From Lachnospiraceae bacterium (lineage in GTDB: Bacteria; Bacillota; Clostridia; Lachnospirales; Lachnospiraceae): 43,339 nucleotides of DNA. Numbering within the stretch: position 1 is the stretch's first letter; every line of letters begins with the position of its first letter. The notes below the pieces were generated by a model. The model did no database searches, was not told the DNA's origin, and worked only from the letters and a program-made list of their open reading frames with translations. The stretch spans positions 1 through 43,339 of the forward strand of contig JAFRVX010000082.1 in the NCBI GenBank assembly GCA_017438305.1, read 5' to 3'. Positions 8,267 to 15,678 of the stretch are shown piece after piece. The position numbers and the translations under genes are program-made.

Positions 8267-9168
8267 GTATTCTGGTGGGCAAAGAGACAAGGGTCCTGGT
8301 CCAGGGCATTACCGGAAGACAGGGCCGGTTCCATACGGAACAGATGCTGGAATACGGGACACAGATCGTCGGCGGCGTCACGCCGGGAAAGGGCGGCCAG
8401 ACCGTTCTGGATCTTCCCGTTTTTAATACGGTGTATGAAGCCGCGGTGAAAACCGGCGCCAATGCATCGGTCCTTTATGTGCCGCCCTCCGGCGCGGCGG
8501 ATTCGATCCTGGAAGCGGTCGATGCCGGTATAGAACTTATCGTCTGTATTACCGAAGGGATTCCGGTGTTGGATATGTGCCGGGTGAAACAGTATTTACG
8601 GGGCAGGAAAACGGTGCTGATCGGTCCAAACTGTCCGGGCATTATCACGCCCGGGGCCTGCAAGATCGGCATCATGCCGGGCTATATCCACGTGCCCGGC
8701 CATGTGGGAGTCATTTCCCGCTCGGGGACCCTGACCTATGAAGCGGTCAAGCAACTATCGGACCGGGGGATCGGCCAGTCCACCGTGGTCGGAATCGGCG
8801 GCGATCCGGTCAAAGGGACCGGCTTTACGGACCTGCTTAAACGGTTTGAGGAAGATCCGGATACCTACGCGGTGGTGATGAACGGCGAGATAGGCGGAAG
8901 CGGTGAAGAAGAGGCTGCGGAATTTATCCGCGGGCACATGACCAAACCCGTGGCGGCCTTCATCGGCGGCCAGACGGCCCCGGCAGGAAAGCGGATGGGA
9001 CACGCCGGAGCGATCATCTCCGAAGGAAAGGGCACCGCAGAAGGAAAGATCCGGGCCCTGGAAGAAGCCGGCGTTCAGGTCGCCCTGACTCCGGATAAGA
9101 TCGGCGAGGCCCTGGAAAAAGCCGTCAGGCTGGCCGGGATCTACGAAAAATGCATTGTGCAGCCGTAA
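8263..9168 (+). CDS. sucD: Succinyl-CoA synthetase, alpha subunit
   Basis: This 301-aa alpha chain carries the Rossmann CoA-binding domain ([46 protein letters not shown]) and the active-site His247 in RMGHAGAII that is phosphorylated in the reaction. Glu209 in [12 protein letters not shown] matches the conserved acidic residue that holds that His. Its ATG overlaps the sucC stop (ATGA). It is the last gene of the tight six-gene run; no good terminator is seen until 9706, so the next small gene may be read through. Confidence 0.95.
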   Translation: MSILVGKETRVLVQGITGRQGRFHTEQMLEYGTQIVGGVTPGKGGQTVLDLPVFNTVYEAAVKTGANASVLYVPPSGAADSILEAVDAGIELIVCITEGIPVLDMCRVKQYLRGRKTVLIGPNCPGIITPGACKIGIMPGYIHVPGHVGVISRSGTLTYEAVKQLSDRGIGQSTVVGIGGDPVKGTGFTDLLKRFEEDPDTYAVVMNGEIGGSGEEEAAEFIRGHMTKPVAAFIGGQTAPAGKRMGHAGAIISEGKGTAEGKIRALEEAGVQVALTPDKIGEALEKAVRLAGIYEKCIVQP

Positions 9169-9177
9169 TGAAAAGTC

Positions 9178-9213
9178 CTGCGGGCAGTCTCGTGGGCAGT
9201 CCCGCGGGCAGTC
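9178..9213. repeat. 12-bp tandem repeat x3 after sucD
   Basis: Three contiguous copies of a unit ending GGGCAGTC (9178, 9190, 9202) start 10 nt after the sucD stop. This is one of many local duplications in this window. Confidence 0.8.
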
Positions 9214-9277
9214 CCAAGGTCTCTGAACGTTAAAGAGCGGGGCTTTGTGTGCCTGCAGAAAGAAAGGAAAGACGATA

Positions 9278-9574
9278 ATGAATCCTGCATCCATCCTGGA
9301 AACCATAATGATCCTGTGCTTTGGCATTTCCTGGCCCCTGTCTATCCGGCGCATGTATACCAGCTGGTCCACCGGCGGAAAAAGCATTCTTTTCAGCTGC
9401 TTTATCCTTATCGGATATTTTTGCGGAATCGCCGCCAAGATCGTAACCCATAATTATAATCTGGCGTTTATCTTTTACATTATCAATACCGTAATGGTGA
9501 GCATCGATATCTGCCTGTGGATCCGGAATTACCGGTACGAGAAAGGCCTGAGTGACGGGCCGAAAAAAGGCTAA
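9278..9574 (+). CDS. Small PQ-loop-like membrane protein
   Basis: A 98-aa protein with three hydrophobic segments (about residues 5-20, 34-54, 63-80) and the CFGISWPLSIRR start that I recall from short PQ-loop/MtN3-like proteins of Lachnospiraceae, with Trp-Pro in the first helix. Function is not established; PQ-loop relatives move sugars or amino acids, usually as dimers of three-helix units. An upstream GTG (9245) is in frame, but AAAGGAAA (about 9262) places the start at the ATG 9278. It may be co-transcribed with sucD; the strong terminator at 9706 follows. Confidence 0.6.
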   Translation: MNPASILETIMILCFGISWPLSIRRMYTSWSTGGKSILFSCFILIGYFCGIAAKIVTHNYNLAFIFYIINTVMVSIDICLWIRNYRYEKGLSDGPKKG

Positions 9575-9607
9575 GATCCGAACTGAAAAGGGCTGAGATC
9601 CAAAGAG
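9565..9607. repeat. Imperfect 21-bp direct repeat x2 across a stop codon
   Basis: The end of the PQ-loop gene (AAAAGGCTAAGATCCGAACTG, of which the first 20 bases start at 9565) is copied with a few changes from 9586. Confidence 0.6.
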
Positions 9608-9705
9608 AAAATGCGGACAGGTGTGAGTATACCTGGAATCCGGAACGGAAATAATACTGAAACTATACAACAAAAAGCCTGGAGAAAACCGGGTGTTCGT
9701 AACAA

Positions 9706-9747
9706 AAACCGGACTGTTGTCTTTCGCAGCAGTCCGGTTTGATTTTT
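9706..9747 (+). terminator. Intrinsic terminator of the kor-suc-PQ-loop unit
   Basis: AAACCGGACTG (9706-9716) pairs perfectly with CAGTCCGGTTT (9730-9740); three more pairs with one G-U close the loop. TTTGATTTTTG follows. Confidence 0.8.
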
Positions 9748-9797
9748 GCATGGGATTTACGAAAGCCGTCCCCCGGGGCGGATTTTAACCGTTTTTT

Positions 9798-9825
9798 AAA
9801 TCATAATGAAGAAATCATAATGAAG
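9798..9825. repeat. Exact 14-bp tandem repeat x2
   Basis: AAATCATAATGAAG occurs at 9798-9811 and 9812-9825, next to the hairpin at 9827. Confidence 0.85.
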
Positions 9826-9826
9826 A

Positions 9827-9856
9827 AAATCGCTGTGCACTTTTGCACAGCGATTT
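9827..9856 (-). terminator. Strong hairpin, probable terminator of capA
   Basis: AAATCGCTGTGCA (9827-9839) and TGCACAGCGATTT (9844-9856) are perfect 13-bp arms around a 4-nt loop. On the minus strand it follows the capA stop by about 65 nt; the following TTCTTCATTATG is only moderately T-rich. Confidence 0.55.
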
Positions 9857-9920
9857 GTTAAATGCGAATGATCCGTAACACGGCTTCATTTTCGTGCCGG
9901 TTCAGTGATTTCAGTTAAGC

Positions 9921-11831
9921 TCAGGGAGCATCCGCCGCAGGCGTATCTTCAGGCGTTCCCTGTTCGGGAGCGGGAGTGTCCTGCTCAGGAGCTGGTGTAT
10001 CAGGTTCGGGAGCTGGAGTGTCCTGCTCAGGAGCCGGCGTATCAGGTTCGGGAGCGGGAGTGTCCTGCTCAGGAGCCGGTGTATCGGGTTCGGGAGCGGG
10101 AGTGTCCTGCTCAGGAGCCGGCGTATCAGGTTCGGGGGCCGGTGTTTCGGGCTCAGGCGCGGGTGTTTCGGGTGCCGGAGCTGGTGTTTCAGGCTCGGGT
10201 GCGGGCGTCTCGGGTGCCGGAGCCGGTGTTTCCGGCTGCGGCGCGGGCGTTTCTGGTGCCGGTGCCGGGGTTTCCGGCGGCGGAGGCGGAGCCGGCTGCG
10301 TCTGTACTGACGGATCGATGGCAGCATCCGCCAGGCGGCCTTCCACCTGGGCGACTATCCGGTGAAGCATGTCCACGCTGAAGGGATAGTAGACGTTATA
10401 GCCGTTGCCCGGAAGGTTATTGACCACGATCCCGTGACGGGACGCTTCTTCCTGGGTATAGTTTTCCAGAAGCACAACATGAGGCGTGCCGATGTTGGCG
10501 TCATAATGGGTGACAAAGTACTGGATGTCGTTGGCAACGATACGGGTGCCTTCGTCGTCGGCCTCCAGGGTGATCTTCGGCATGCCGCCGAGCACACTGA
10601 AGGTCTCATCCTGAGCTGAGATATAGTTTCCTATAGAATAATAGCACAGGGACTGGTTGCCATTCGGGGAGGTGATGGCCCTTACCGGCTGCAGTACATG
10701 GGGATGGGTGCCGATGATCAGGTCCGCGCCGCATTCCGTAAAGAAGGTGGCCCAGTTTCGCTGGTCATCGTTTTCCACCAGATGGTACTCATAGCCCCAG
10801 TGGGGGAAGACGATGGTGAAATCCGCTTCCTTTTCGGCCTGCTCCAGCTCCGCTCGGATCTTTTCCTTGTCCTCTTCCCGAAGGAGGTCCACCAGATAGG
10901 GGCGATCCTTGGGAACGCCGTAGGAATTGATGCCGTAGGTATAGTTGAACATGGCGATCCGGATGCCGTTCTTTTCCACGATCTTGATCTTGTACTGGTC
11001 CTCTTCGGTCTCGTGGACGCCCAGGACGGTAACCTGAGGATGCTGCTTCCAGTAATTCATCGTGTTTTCAAGGCCCGCGACGTTCTGGTCCAGCACATGG
11101 TTGGTGGCGCACAGGACCACGTCAAAGCCTGCCCGGACTTCCTCGTCGCCGAGTTCGGTCACGATGTTGAAGAGGGGGTAGTCCTGAAGGCCGATCTCGT
11201 TTCCGCCGAAGGGCACTTCATTGTTGACGATGGCAATATCGGCCTGATCAATGAAGGGCTGGATCGGTTCGAAGATGAACCTGTAATCGTAGGAGCCGTC
11301 CGGCTGGATGGCCAGGGCGCTTACCGGGGGATGCATCAGCATGTCGCCAATGGAGATCAGGGAAACATAGGCCGGCTGCTCAAAGCGTTTCGTAGGAGCT
11401 TCCGTGGTGGTGGTCGGTGCCGTCGTCGTCGGTGCGGGGGTCGTTGTGGGCGGCTGGGTTTCGGAGAATGTCTCCGTCGTCGCTTCGGTGGTGATCACTT
11501 CCGGGGTGGTGATCCGGGCAGAAGTCTCTTCTTCACTGCTGTGCCGGATCTTCGGCAGCAGCCATAAGCCGCCCAGAAGGAGAATGGCCCAGACGGAGGC
11601 CGCCGCGGCGGCGGTCCGGACTCTTTCCCGCGTCCTCATGCCGGGACGAAGCATCAGGCCGGCCAGGACGCCGGCGCTTCCGCCGATAAAGGAGAGGATC
11701 GCCAGCAGCCTGGTAACAGCGCCGCTTTTTTTTCGCCGGGTCGTCCGGTCCTTGCTGATCAGGACCAGAAGCGAGATGATGTTGACAGCCAGAACGGCCA
11801 GCAGAACCGCGGCAATGATTTCTTTCTTCAT
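9921..11831 (-). CDS. Membrane-anchored CapA-family protein with Pro-rich repeat tail
   Basis: A 636-aa protein in four parts. Residues 1-95 hold about three membrane segments (AAVLLAVLAVNIISLLVL, then an RLLAILSFIGGSAGVLAGLML segment resembling DUF1294 membrane domains, then a third). Residues 100-150 are a Thr/Pro linker. Residues about 153-500 are the CapA/PgsA calcineurin-like domain, with GDMLMH, NNEVPFGG, CATNHVLDQ, FPHWGYEYH and GTHPHVLQP. The tail from about 525 is a 7-residue Pro-Ala-Pro-Glu repeat. CapA proteins act in poly-gamma-glutamate or other surface polymer assembly, but no capB or capC lies nearby, so its role here is open; a phosphoesterase-like cell-surface enzyme is equally possible. 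GAGAGG precedes the ATG. Confidence 0.8.
   Translation of the reverse strand: MKKEIIAAVLLAVLAVNIISLLVLISKDRTTRRKKSGAVTRLLAILSFIGGSAGVLAGLMLRPGMRTRERVRTAAAAASVWAILLLGGLWLLPKIRHSSEEETSARITTPEVITTEATTETFSETQPPTTTPAPTTTAPTTTTEAPTKRFEQPAYVSLISIGDMLMHPPVSALAIQPDGSYDYRFIFEPIQPFIDQADIAIVNNEVPFGGNEIGLQDYPLFNIVTELGDEEVRAGFDVVLCATNHVLDQNVAGLENTMNYWKQHPQVTVLGVHETEEDQYKIKIVEKNGIRIAMFNYTYGINSYGVPKDRPYLVDLLREEDKEKIRAELEQAEKEADFTIVFPHWGYEYHLVENDDQRNWATFFTECGADLIIGTHPHVLQPVRAITSPNGNQSLCYYSIGNYISAQDETFSVLGGMPKITLEADDEGTRIVANDIQYFVTHYDANIGTPHVVLLENYTQEEASRHGIVVNNLPGNGYNVYYPFSVDMLHRIVAQVEGRLADAAIDPSVQTQPAPPPPPETPAPAPETPAPQPETPAPAPETPAPEPETPAPAPETPAPEPETPAPEPDTPAPEQDTPAPEPDTPAPEQDTPAPEPDTPAPEQDTPAPEPDTPAPEQDTPAPEQGTPEDTPAADAP
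9945..10280 (-). repeat. 42-bp coding minisatellite (PAPEPDT/PAPEQDT) in capA
   Basis: The tail alternates 7-codon units PAPEPDT and PAPEQDT at its distal end (42-bp DNA period, nearly exact) and PAPAPET/PAPEPET nearer the domain. The distal copies are the most alike, so they are the youngest. Boundaries are approximate. Confidence 0.85.
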
Positions 11832-11963
11832 TAATATATGCCTCTCAACATGGATTTTGTACGCTTGCCCGCATGAGAGAACAGAACGGGCGGAAAAAGA
11901 AAAATGGTTAAACCGGCTGCAAAAAAGGGATACTGCTTCACAACTGGCATAACCGCCTGAAAT

Positions 11964-11992
11964 AATTTATCATTGTGAAGGCTTTCCGTCAA
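11964..11992 (-). promoter_or_regulatory. Probable capA promoter
   Basis: On the minus strand TTGACG (11992-11987), a 17-bp spacer and TAAATT (11969-11964). Confidence 0.55.
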
Positions 11993-12008
11993 GGCAATAT
12001 GACGGAAA
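11983..12008. promoter_or_regulatory. Operator-like inverted repeat TTTCCGTCA-N8-TGACGGAAA
   Basis: Perfect 9-bp arms overlap the -35 box of the capA promoter, the position expected for a repressor site. No cognate regulator is adjacent. Confidence 0.55.
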
Positions 12009-12074
12009 ATACGGGAAAAAAGCGGAAACCACAAGATGTTGTTACAAAATTGTTAAGTGATTATTTCTTTGGTG

Positions 12075-12103
12075 TTGCATTTATTTCAGAATAGTGATAT
12101 AAT
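12075..12103 (+). promoter_or_regulatory. Promoter of the NlpC/P60 lipoprotein gene
   Basis: TTGCAT (12075-12080), 17-bp spacer, TATAAT (12098-12103), with an extended TG at 12095-12096. This is the best consensus promoter in the window. Confidence 0.75.
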
Positions 12104-12144
12104 ACGACCATCTTGAGTAATAATTTCGAAAGGATTTCGTATTT

Positions 12145-14193
12145 ATGTTAAAGAAAACAGCTGGAATTCTGACAGTTATTTTCGGCCTGGCCCTTGCGGC
12201 TGGCTGTCAGAACAGCGAAACCATTAAGATCGAAAAGGATAATTCGGCACAGATCGAGACTGCTGCAGACAAACAGGAAGCCCCGGTCGTCGGCGCGGTT
12301 TTCGCCAATGCTCTGGATAAGGATAATAAAGAAACTACGGAAGCGGAGGCGGATCAGGCTGAAAAGCAGGATGAAGCCGCTCAGGCGGATGCAAAAGACG
12401 AAAGCAAAGAAGATAAAGCCGATGAGGCTGTCAAAACAACATTGGAAGCCGATCCTGCATCTGAAGACAAAAAAGACGTCGGAAAGGATAAGACTGACGG
12501 CAAAACCGCGGGAAAAGACGAGAAGACGGTGGAGACCACTGTTGAGGTCAGCACGGATTCTCCTTACACCGGCCTGAAGGCCCTGGCCCAGGTAGAGAAT
12601 TATGTCAACGTGCGTTCCGGTCCTTCGACGGATAATGACGTCGTCGGAAAGATCTACAATAACTGCGCGGCGGATATCGAAGGCAGTGCAGAGGGCGAAG
12701 ACGGAACCTGGTTCCTGATCAGCTCCGGAAACTGCGAAGGTTTTATCAAGGCCGAGTATTTCCTGGTGGGCGAAGAAGCGGAAGCGAAGCGTGAAGAAGT
12801 CGGCGTCCTGATGGGCACTGTAAACGTGGAAGCCCTCAACGTCCGTTCCGAACCGAACCAGGACGATCCCGACAACGTTTTTACTTTATATCAGTACGGA
12901 ACCGAAGTTTTTATCGATGAAATGACGGATGACGGCTGGGCAAAGATCACGACGGATGCCGCCAGCACCGGTTATGTTTACGGCGAGTGCATGGATATCC
13001 GCAGAGTGTTCAAAACAGCCATCACCATCGAAGAAGAGGAAGAGGAACTGAAGCGGCAGGCAGAAGCTGAGGCTGCGGCTAAGGAAGCGGAAGAAAAGTT
13101 CCTGGCAGCGATGCAGGAACAGCGCGAGGCCGAATCCCTCTACTGGGCCGCACAGGAATCTTCCATGCTGGCGTCCCAGTCAGAAGAAGAATCCTACTGG
13201 GCTTCTCTTGAAGCAGACCGTCAGTCATCGGAATCCGCCGAGCAGTCCTCTTACTGGGCTTCTGTCTGGTATGATCAGTCCGCTCAGATGTCTCTGGCGG
13301 AAGCATCGGCCAGTGAATCTGAAGAAGCTGCCCGGTCAGCCTCTGAAGCGGCCAGCCAGTCTGAATCAGCTTATTGGGCTTCTGTATGGGAATCTCAGGA
13401 AGCCGCCCGCATTTCGGCGGAAGAAGAGTCTTCCCGTCAGGCCGCGGCTTCCAGCGAAGCGGAATCAGCTTACTGGGCATCCGTCTGGCAGTCTCAGGAA
13501 GCCGACCGTATCGCAGCCGAACAGGAATCCTCCCGGCAGGCTGAAGAAGCCTATCAGGCTTCTGTCCGGGCATCTCAGGAAGCCGACCGTATCGCAGCAG
13601 AGCAGGCAGCCTCCCGTTCGGCAGAGGAAGCCTACTGGGCATCCGTCTGGCAGTCTCAGGAAGCCGACCGTATCGCAGCAGAAGAAGCTTCCCGCCAGGC
13701 AGAGGAAGCCTCCCGTCAGGCAGAAGCTGCAGCCGCGGCAACTCAGCCGGCGGAAACTCAGCCGGAACCTACGGCACCCCAGGTGGTCGACACTAATGCC
13801 GCTCTTCGTGAAGCGGTCTGCGCCTACGCTCTTCAGTTCGTCGGAAGACCCTACGTTCACTGCGGAAGAAGTCTTACGAACGGAACCGACTGCTCCGGCT
13901 TTACTTCTCTGGTATATCAGCACTTTGCTCAGTATATCGGCTACACCCTGTCCTATGCGCCGGAAGGCCAGCAGTACCAGGGCACCCTGGTCGCCAATGC
14001 GCCGGTCTCCATGGACCAGCTGCTCCCGGGCGATATCCTGTTCTTCCCCAGCTCCTATAAAGCGGTAGGACACGTAGCGATCTATCTTGGCAACAATACC
14101 CTGATCCATGCGGCCAATGAGGCGAAAGGCATCTGTCTTGAGACATTTACCTCTTACCGCCCGCCGCTCTTTGCCAGAAGGATCATTAACTGA
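12145..14193 (+). CDS. Lipoprotein with SH3 domains, Trp-rich repeat stalk and NlpC/P60 peptidase domain
   Basis: A 682-aa exported cell-wall hydrolase. A lipobox LAAGC places the lipidated Cys at 21. Residues 22-140 are a charged linker. Two bacterial SH3 domains follow (about 145-208 and 222-285, each with an NVRS motif) and would bind wall. Residues about 290-540 are an alanine/serine/glutamate-rich helical stalk with seven copies of a Y(W/Q)AS motif at Tyr 333, 351, 370, 410, 443, 470 and 497. The NlpC/P60 domain (about 560-682) has the catalytic Cys583 in DCSGF, His643 in GHVAIYLG and His655, and would cut D-Glu/diamino-acid bonds in peptidoglycan. AAAGGA precedes the ATG; a strong promoter and terminator make it monocistronic. 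Confidence 0.88.
   Translation: MLKKTAGILTVIFGLALAAGCQNSETIKIEKDNSAQIETAADKQEAPVVGAVFANALDKDNKETTEAEADQAEKQDEAAQADAKDESKEDKADEAVKTTLEADPASEDKKDVGKDKTDGKTAGKDEKTVETTVEVSTDSPYTGLKALAQVENYVNVRSGPSTDNDVVGKIYNNCAADIEGSAEGEDGTWFLISSGNCEGFIKAEYFLVGEEAEAKREEVGVLMGTVNVEALNVRSEPNQDDPDNVFTLYQYGTEVFIDEMTDDGWAKITTDAASTGYVYGECMDIRRVFKTAITIEEEEEELKRQAEAEAAAKEAEEKFLAAMQEQREAESLYWAAQESSMLASQSEEESYWASLEADRQSSESAEQSSYWASVWYDQSAQMSLAEASASESEEAARSASEAASQSESAYWASVWESQEAARISAEEESSRQAAASSEAESAYWASVWQSQEADRIAAEQESSRQAEEAYQASVRASQEADRIAAEQAASRSAEEAYWASVWQSQEADRIAAEEASRQAEEASRQAEAAAAATQPAETQPEPTAPQVVDTNAALREAVCAYALQFVGRPYVHCGRSLTNGTDCSGFTSLVYQHFAQYIGYTLSYAPEGQQYQGTLVANAPVSMDQLLPGDILFFPSSYKAVGHVAIYLGNNTLIHAANEAKGICLETFTSYRPPLFARRIIN
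13141..13720 (+). repeat. Coding repeats, YWASVWQSQEADRIAAEQ-type, about 81 bp
   Basis: The stalk of the NlpC lipoprotein is built of repeats whose last three copies have a 27-residue (81-bp) period and whose earlier copies are spaced 18, 19, 40 and 33 residues. Confidence 0.8.
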
Positions 14194-14216
14194 TGATTAT
14201 TTAATACCCCCTTTCG

Positions 14217-14247
14217 CCCCCTGATCCATTGCGGTCAGGGGGTTTTT
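14217..14247 (+). terminator. Intrinsic terminator of the NlpC lipoprotein gene
   Basis: CCCCCTGA (14217-14224) pairs with TCAGGGGG (14235-14242), followed by TTTTT. Confidence 0.9.
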
Positions 14248-14315
14248 GGTTTACCGGCAGAAGGTTACGGTATAGAAAGTGCACGAAAGAAAAGTATTTG
14301 GGCAAAGACATGACA

Positions 14316-14369
14316 AAGGCTGCAGGGTCGATATCTCTGCAGCCTTCTGTTGTGCGCCAGGCGGCGCAC
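14316..14369 (-). terminator. Two hairpins, possible terminator of the cysteine desulfurase
   Basis: AAGGCTGCAG (14316-14325) pairs with CTGCAGCCTT (14337-14346), and GTGCGCC pairs with GGCGCAC between 14352 and 14369. Read on the minus strand they follow the cysteine desulfurase, with a weak T-rich stretch after the second. Assignment is tentative. Confidence 0.4.
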
Positions 14370-14455
14370 GTTCTGTATAAGTATCCTGTTATCTGTAAAA
14401 CATTCTATCTGCCGCAGCCTTTGGAATCCGCTTGTACCCCTGTCATCTGATGGAT

Positions 14456-15640
14456 TCACAGAACAAAGGGCGTTCTGCCGGAGATTAAATCCTTCCAGGT
14501 CGGGGAGAAGCTTCGCAAATACTCAACGGTTTCTTTGACGGATCCGATCAGATATTCGATCTCCTCCATCGTTATATCTTCCGAGAGGGTAAGCCTCAGG
14601 GAGCCCCGGGCTGTGTCATGGTCCCGGCCTATGGCAAGCAGCACATGGCTGGGATCCAGGGAACCGGAGGTGCAGGCGCTCCCGGAGGAGGCCTGGATAC
14701 CTTTTTTATCCAGAAGCAGGATCATCATCTCCCCTTCAACGCCTTCAAAACAGAAGTTGACGTTGCCGGGAAGCCGTTTTTCCGCATCGCCGTTTAATGC
14801 CGAATGGGGGATCTCGCTCAGGCCCCGGATCAGCCGGTCGCGCTTTGCCGAAAGGTCTGCGGCGGTTTCTTCAATTTTCAGGGAAGCTTCTGTTAAGGCG
14901 GCGGCCATCGAAGCAATGCCGGCGGTATTTTCGGTGCCCGCCCGCTTCCCTTTTTCCTGGGCACCGCCTTCTATCAGGTTGAGAAGGTCCAGTCCCTCCC
15001 GTACAAACAGGAAGCCCGTTCCCTTGGGACCGTGGAATTTGTGGGCCGATGCAGACAGCATATCGATATTGTCCATCTGTACATCCACCGGAATATGCCC
15101 CAGTGCCTGGACCGCATCCGTATGGAAAACGACGCCCTTTTCCCGGCAGATCCTCCCGATCTCCCGGATGGGCTGCAGGGTGCCGATCTCATTGTTGGCC
15201 GCCATGACGGTAACGAGGGCGGTATCCTCCCGGATGGCCTCCGCCACCTGCTCCGCCGAGACCAGGCCGTTTTCATGGATGTCCAGGAGGGTAACTTCAA
15301 ACCCCTCCCTTCCCAGTTTTTCCAGGGTATGCAGGATCGCATGATGTTCGAAGGCTGTGGAGACCAGGTGCTTCTTCCCCTTCCGGGCGCCCAGAAGGGC
15401 GGCCGAGCGGATGGCCTGATTATCGGCCTCCGAACCGCCGGAGGTAAAATAGATCTCCCCGGGAGCCGCATGGATGACAGCGGCAATATCCCGGCGCGCA
15501 TTGTCCAGGATCTTTTTAGCCTCCCTGCCGATGGTATACAGGGCGGAAGGATTGCCGTAGCTTTCCCTGAGCACATGCATCATGGTCTCCATCGCCAGGG
15601 GGCTCATTTTGGTTGTGGCCGCATTGTCAGCATAGATCAT
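14456..15640 (-). CDS. Cysteine desulfurase (NifS/IscS family)
   Basis: This PLP enzyme would release sulfur from cysteine as a persulfide for Fe-S cluster or other sulfur-cofactor assembly. The 394-aa chain shows the fold-type-I aminotransferase features: DNAATTK near the start, TSGGSEADNQA, EHHAIL, ANNEIGTLQP, the PLP-binding Lys201 in SAHKFHGPKG, and the catalytic Cys323 in SSGSACTSGSLDPSHV, whose surroundings are the group I (NifS/IscS) type. No scaffold gene (nifU, iscU) or regulator is adjacent, so its acceptor is unknown; the many Fe-S proteins here need such an enzyme. AGGGG sits 8 nt before the ATG. It lies 38 nt behind the GH3 gene and may share its transcript. Confidence 0.9.
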   Translation of the reverse strand: MIYADNAATTKMSPLAMETMMHVLRESYGNPSALYTIGREAKKILDNARRDIAAVIHAAPGEIYFTSGGSEADNQAIRSAALLGARKGKKHLVSTAFEHHAILHTLEKLGREGFEVTLLDIHENGLVSAEQVAEAIREDTALVTVMAANNEIGTLQPIREIGRICREKGVVFHTDAVQALGHIPVDVQMDNIDMLSASAHKFHGPKGTGFLFVREGLDLLNLIEGGAQEKGKRAGTENTAGIASMAAALTEASLKIEETAADLSAKRDRLIRGLSEIPHSALNGDAEKRLPGNVNFCFEGVEGEMMILLLDKKGIQASSGSACTSGSLDPSHVLLAIGRDHDTARGSLRLTLSEDITMEEIEYLIGSVKETVEYLRSFSPTWKDLISGRTPFVL

Positions 15641-15678
15641 AAAATACCCCTATCGGAAAGGCTTCAGCACCGCGGCGT

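Larger units (their letters stand above)
9575..9920. other. Convergent spacer between the PQ-loop gene and capA
   Basis: It contains a terminator for the plus strand, a 14-bp tandem repeat and a very stable hairpin next to the capA end. No further gene is seen. Confidence 0.7.
11832..12144. other. Divergent promoter region, capA / NlpC lipoprotein
   Basis: This 313-nt spacer carries a promoter for each gene and a 26-bp inverted repeat on the capA promoter. No coding sequence is supported. Confidence 0.7.

Noticed and set aside
9905..10381. Long plus-strand frames across the capA tail, coding Gly-Ser-Gly-Ala-type repeats
   Set aside because: They are mirror frames of the Pro-rich repeat on the other strand; no ribosome site or domain is present.
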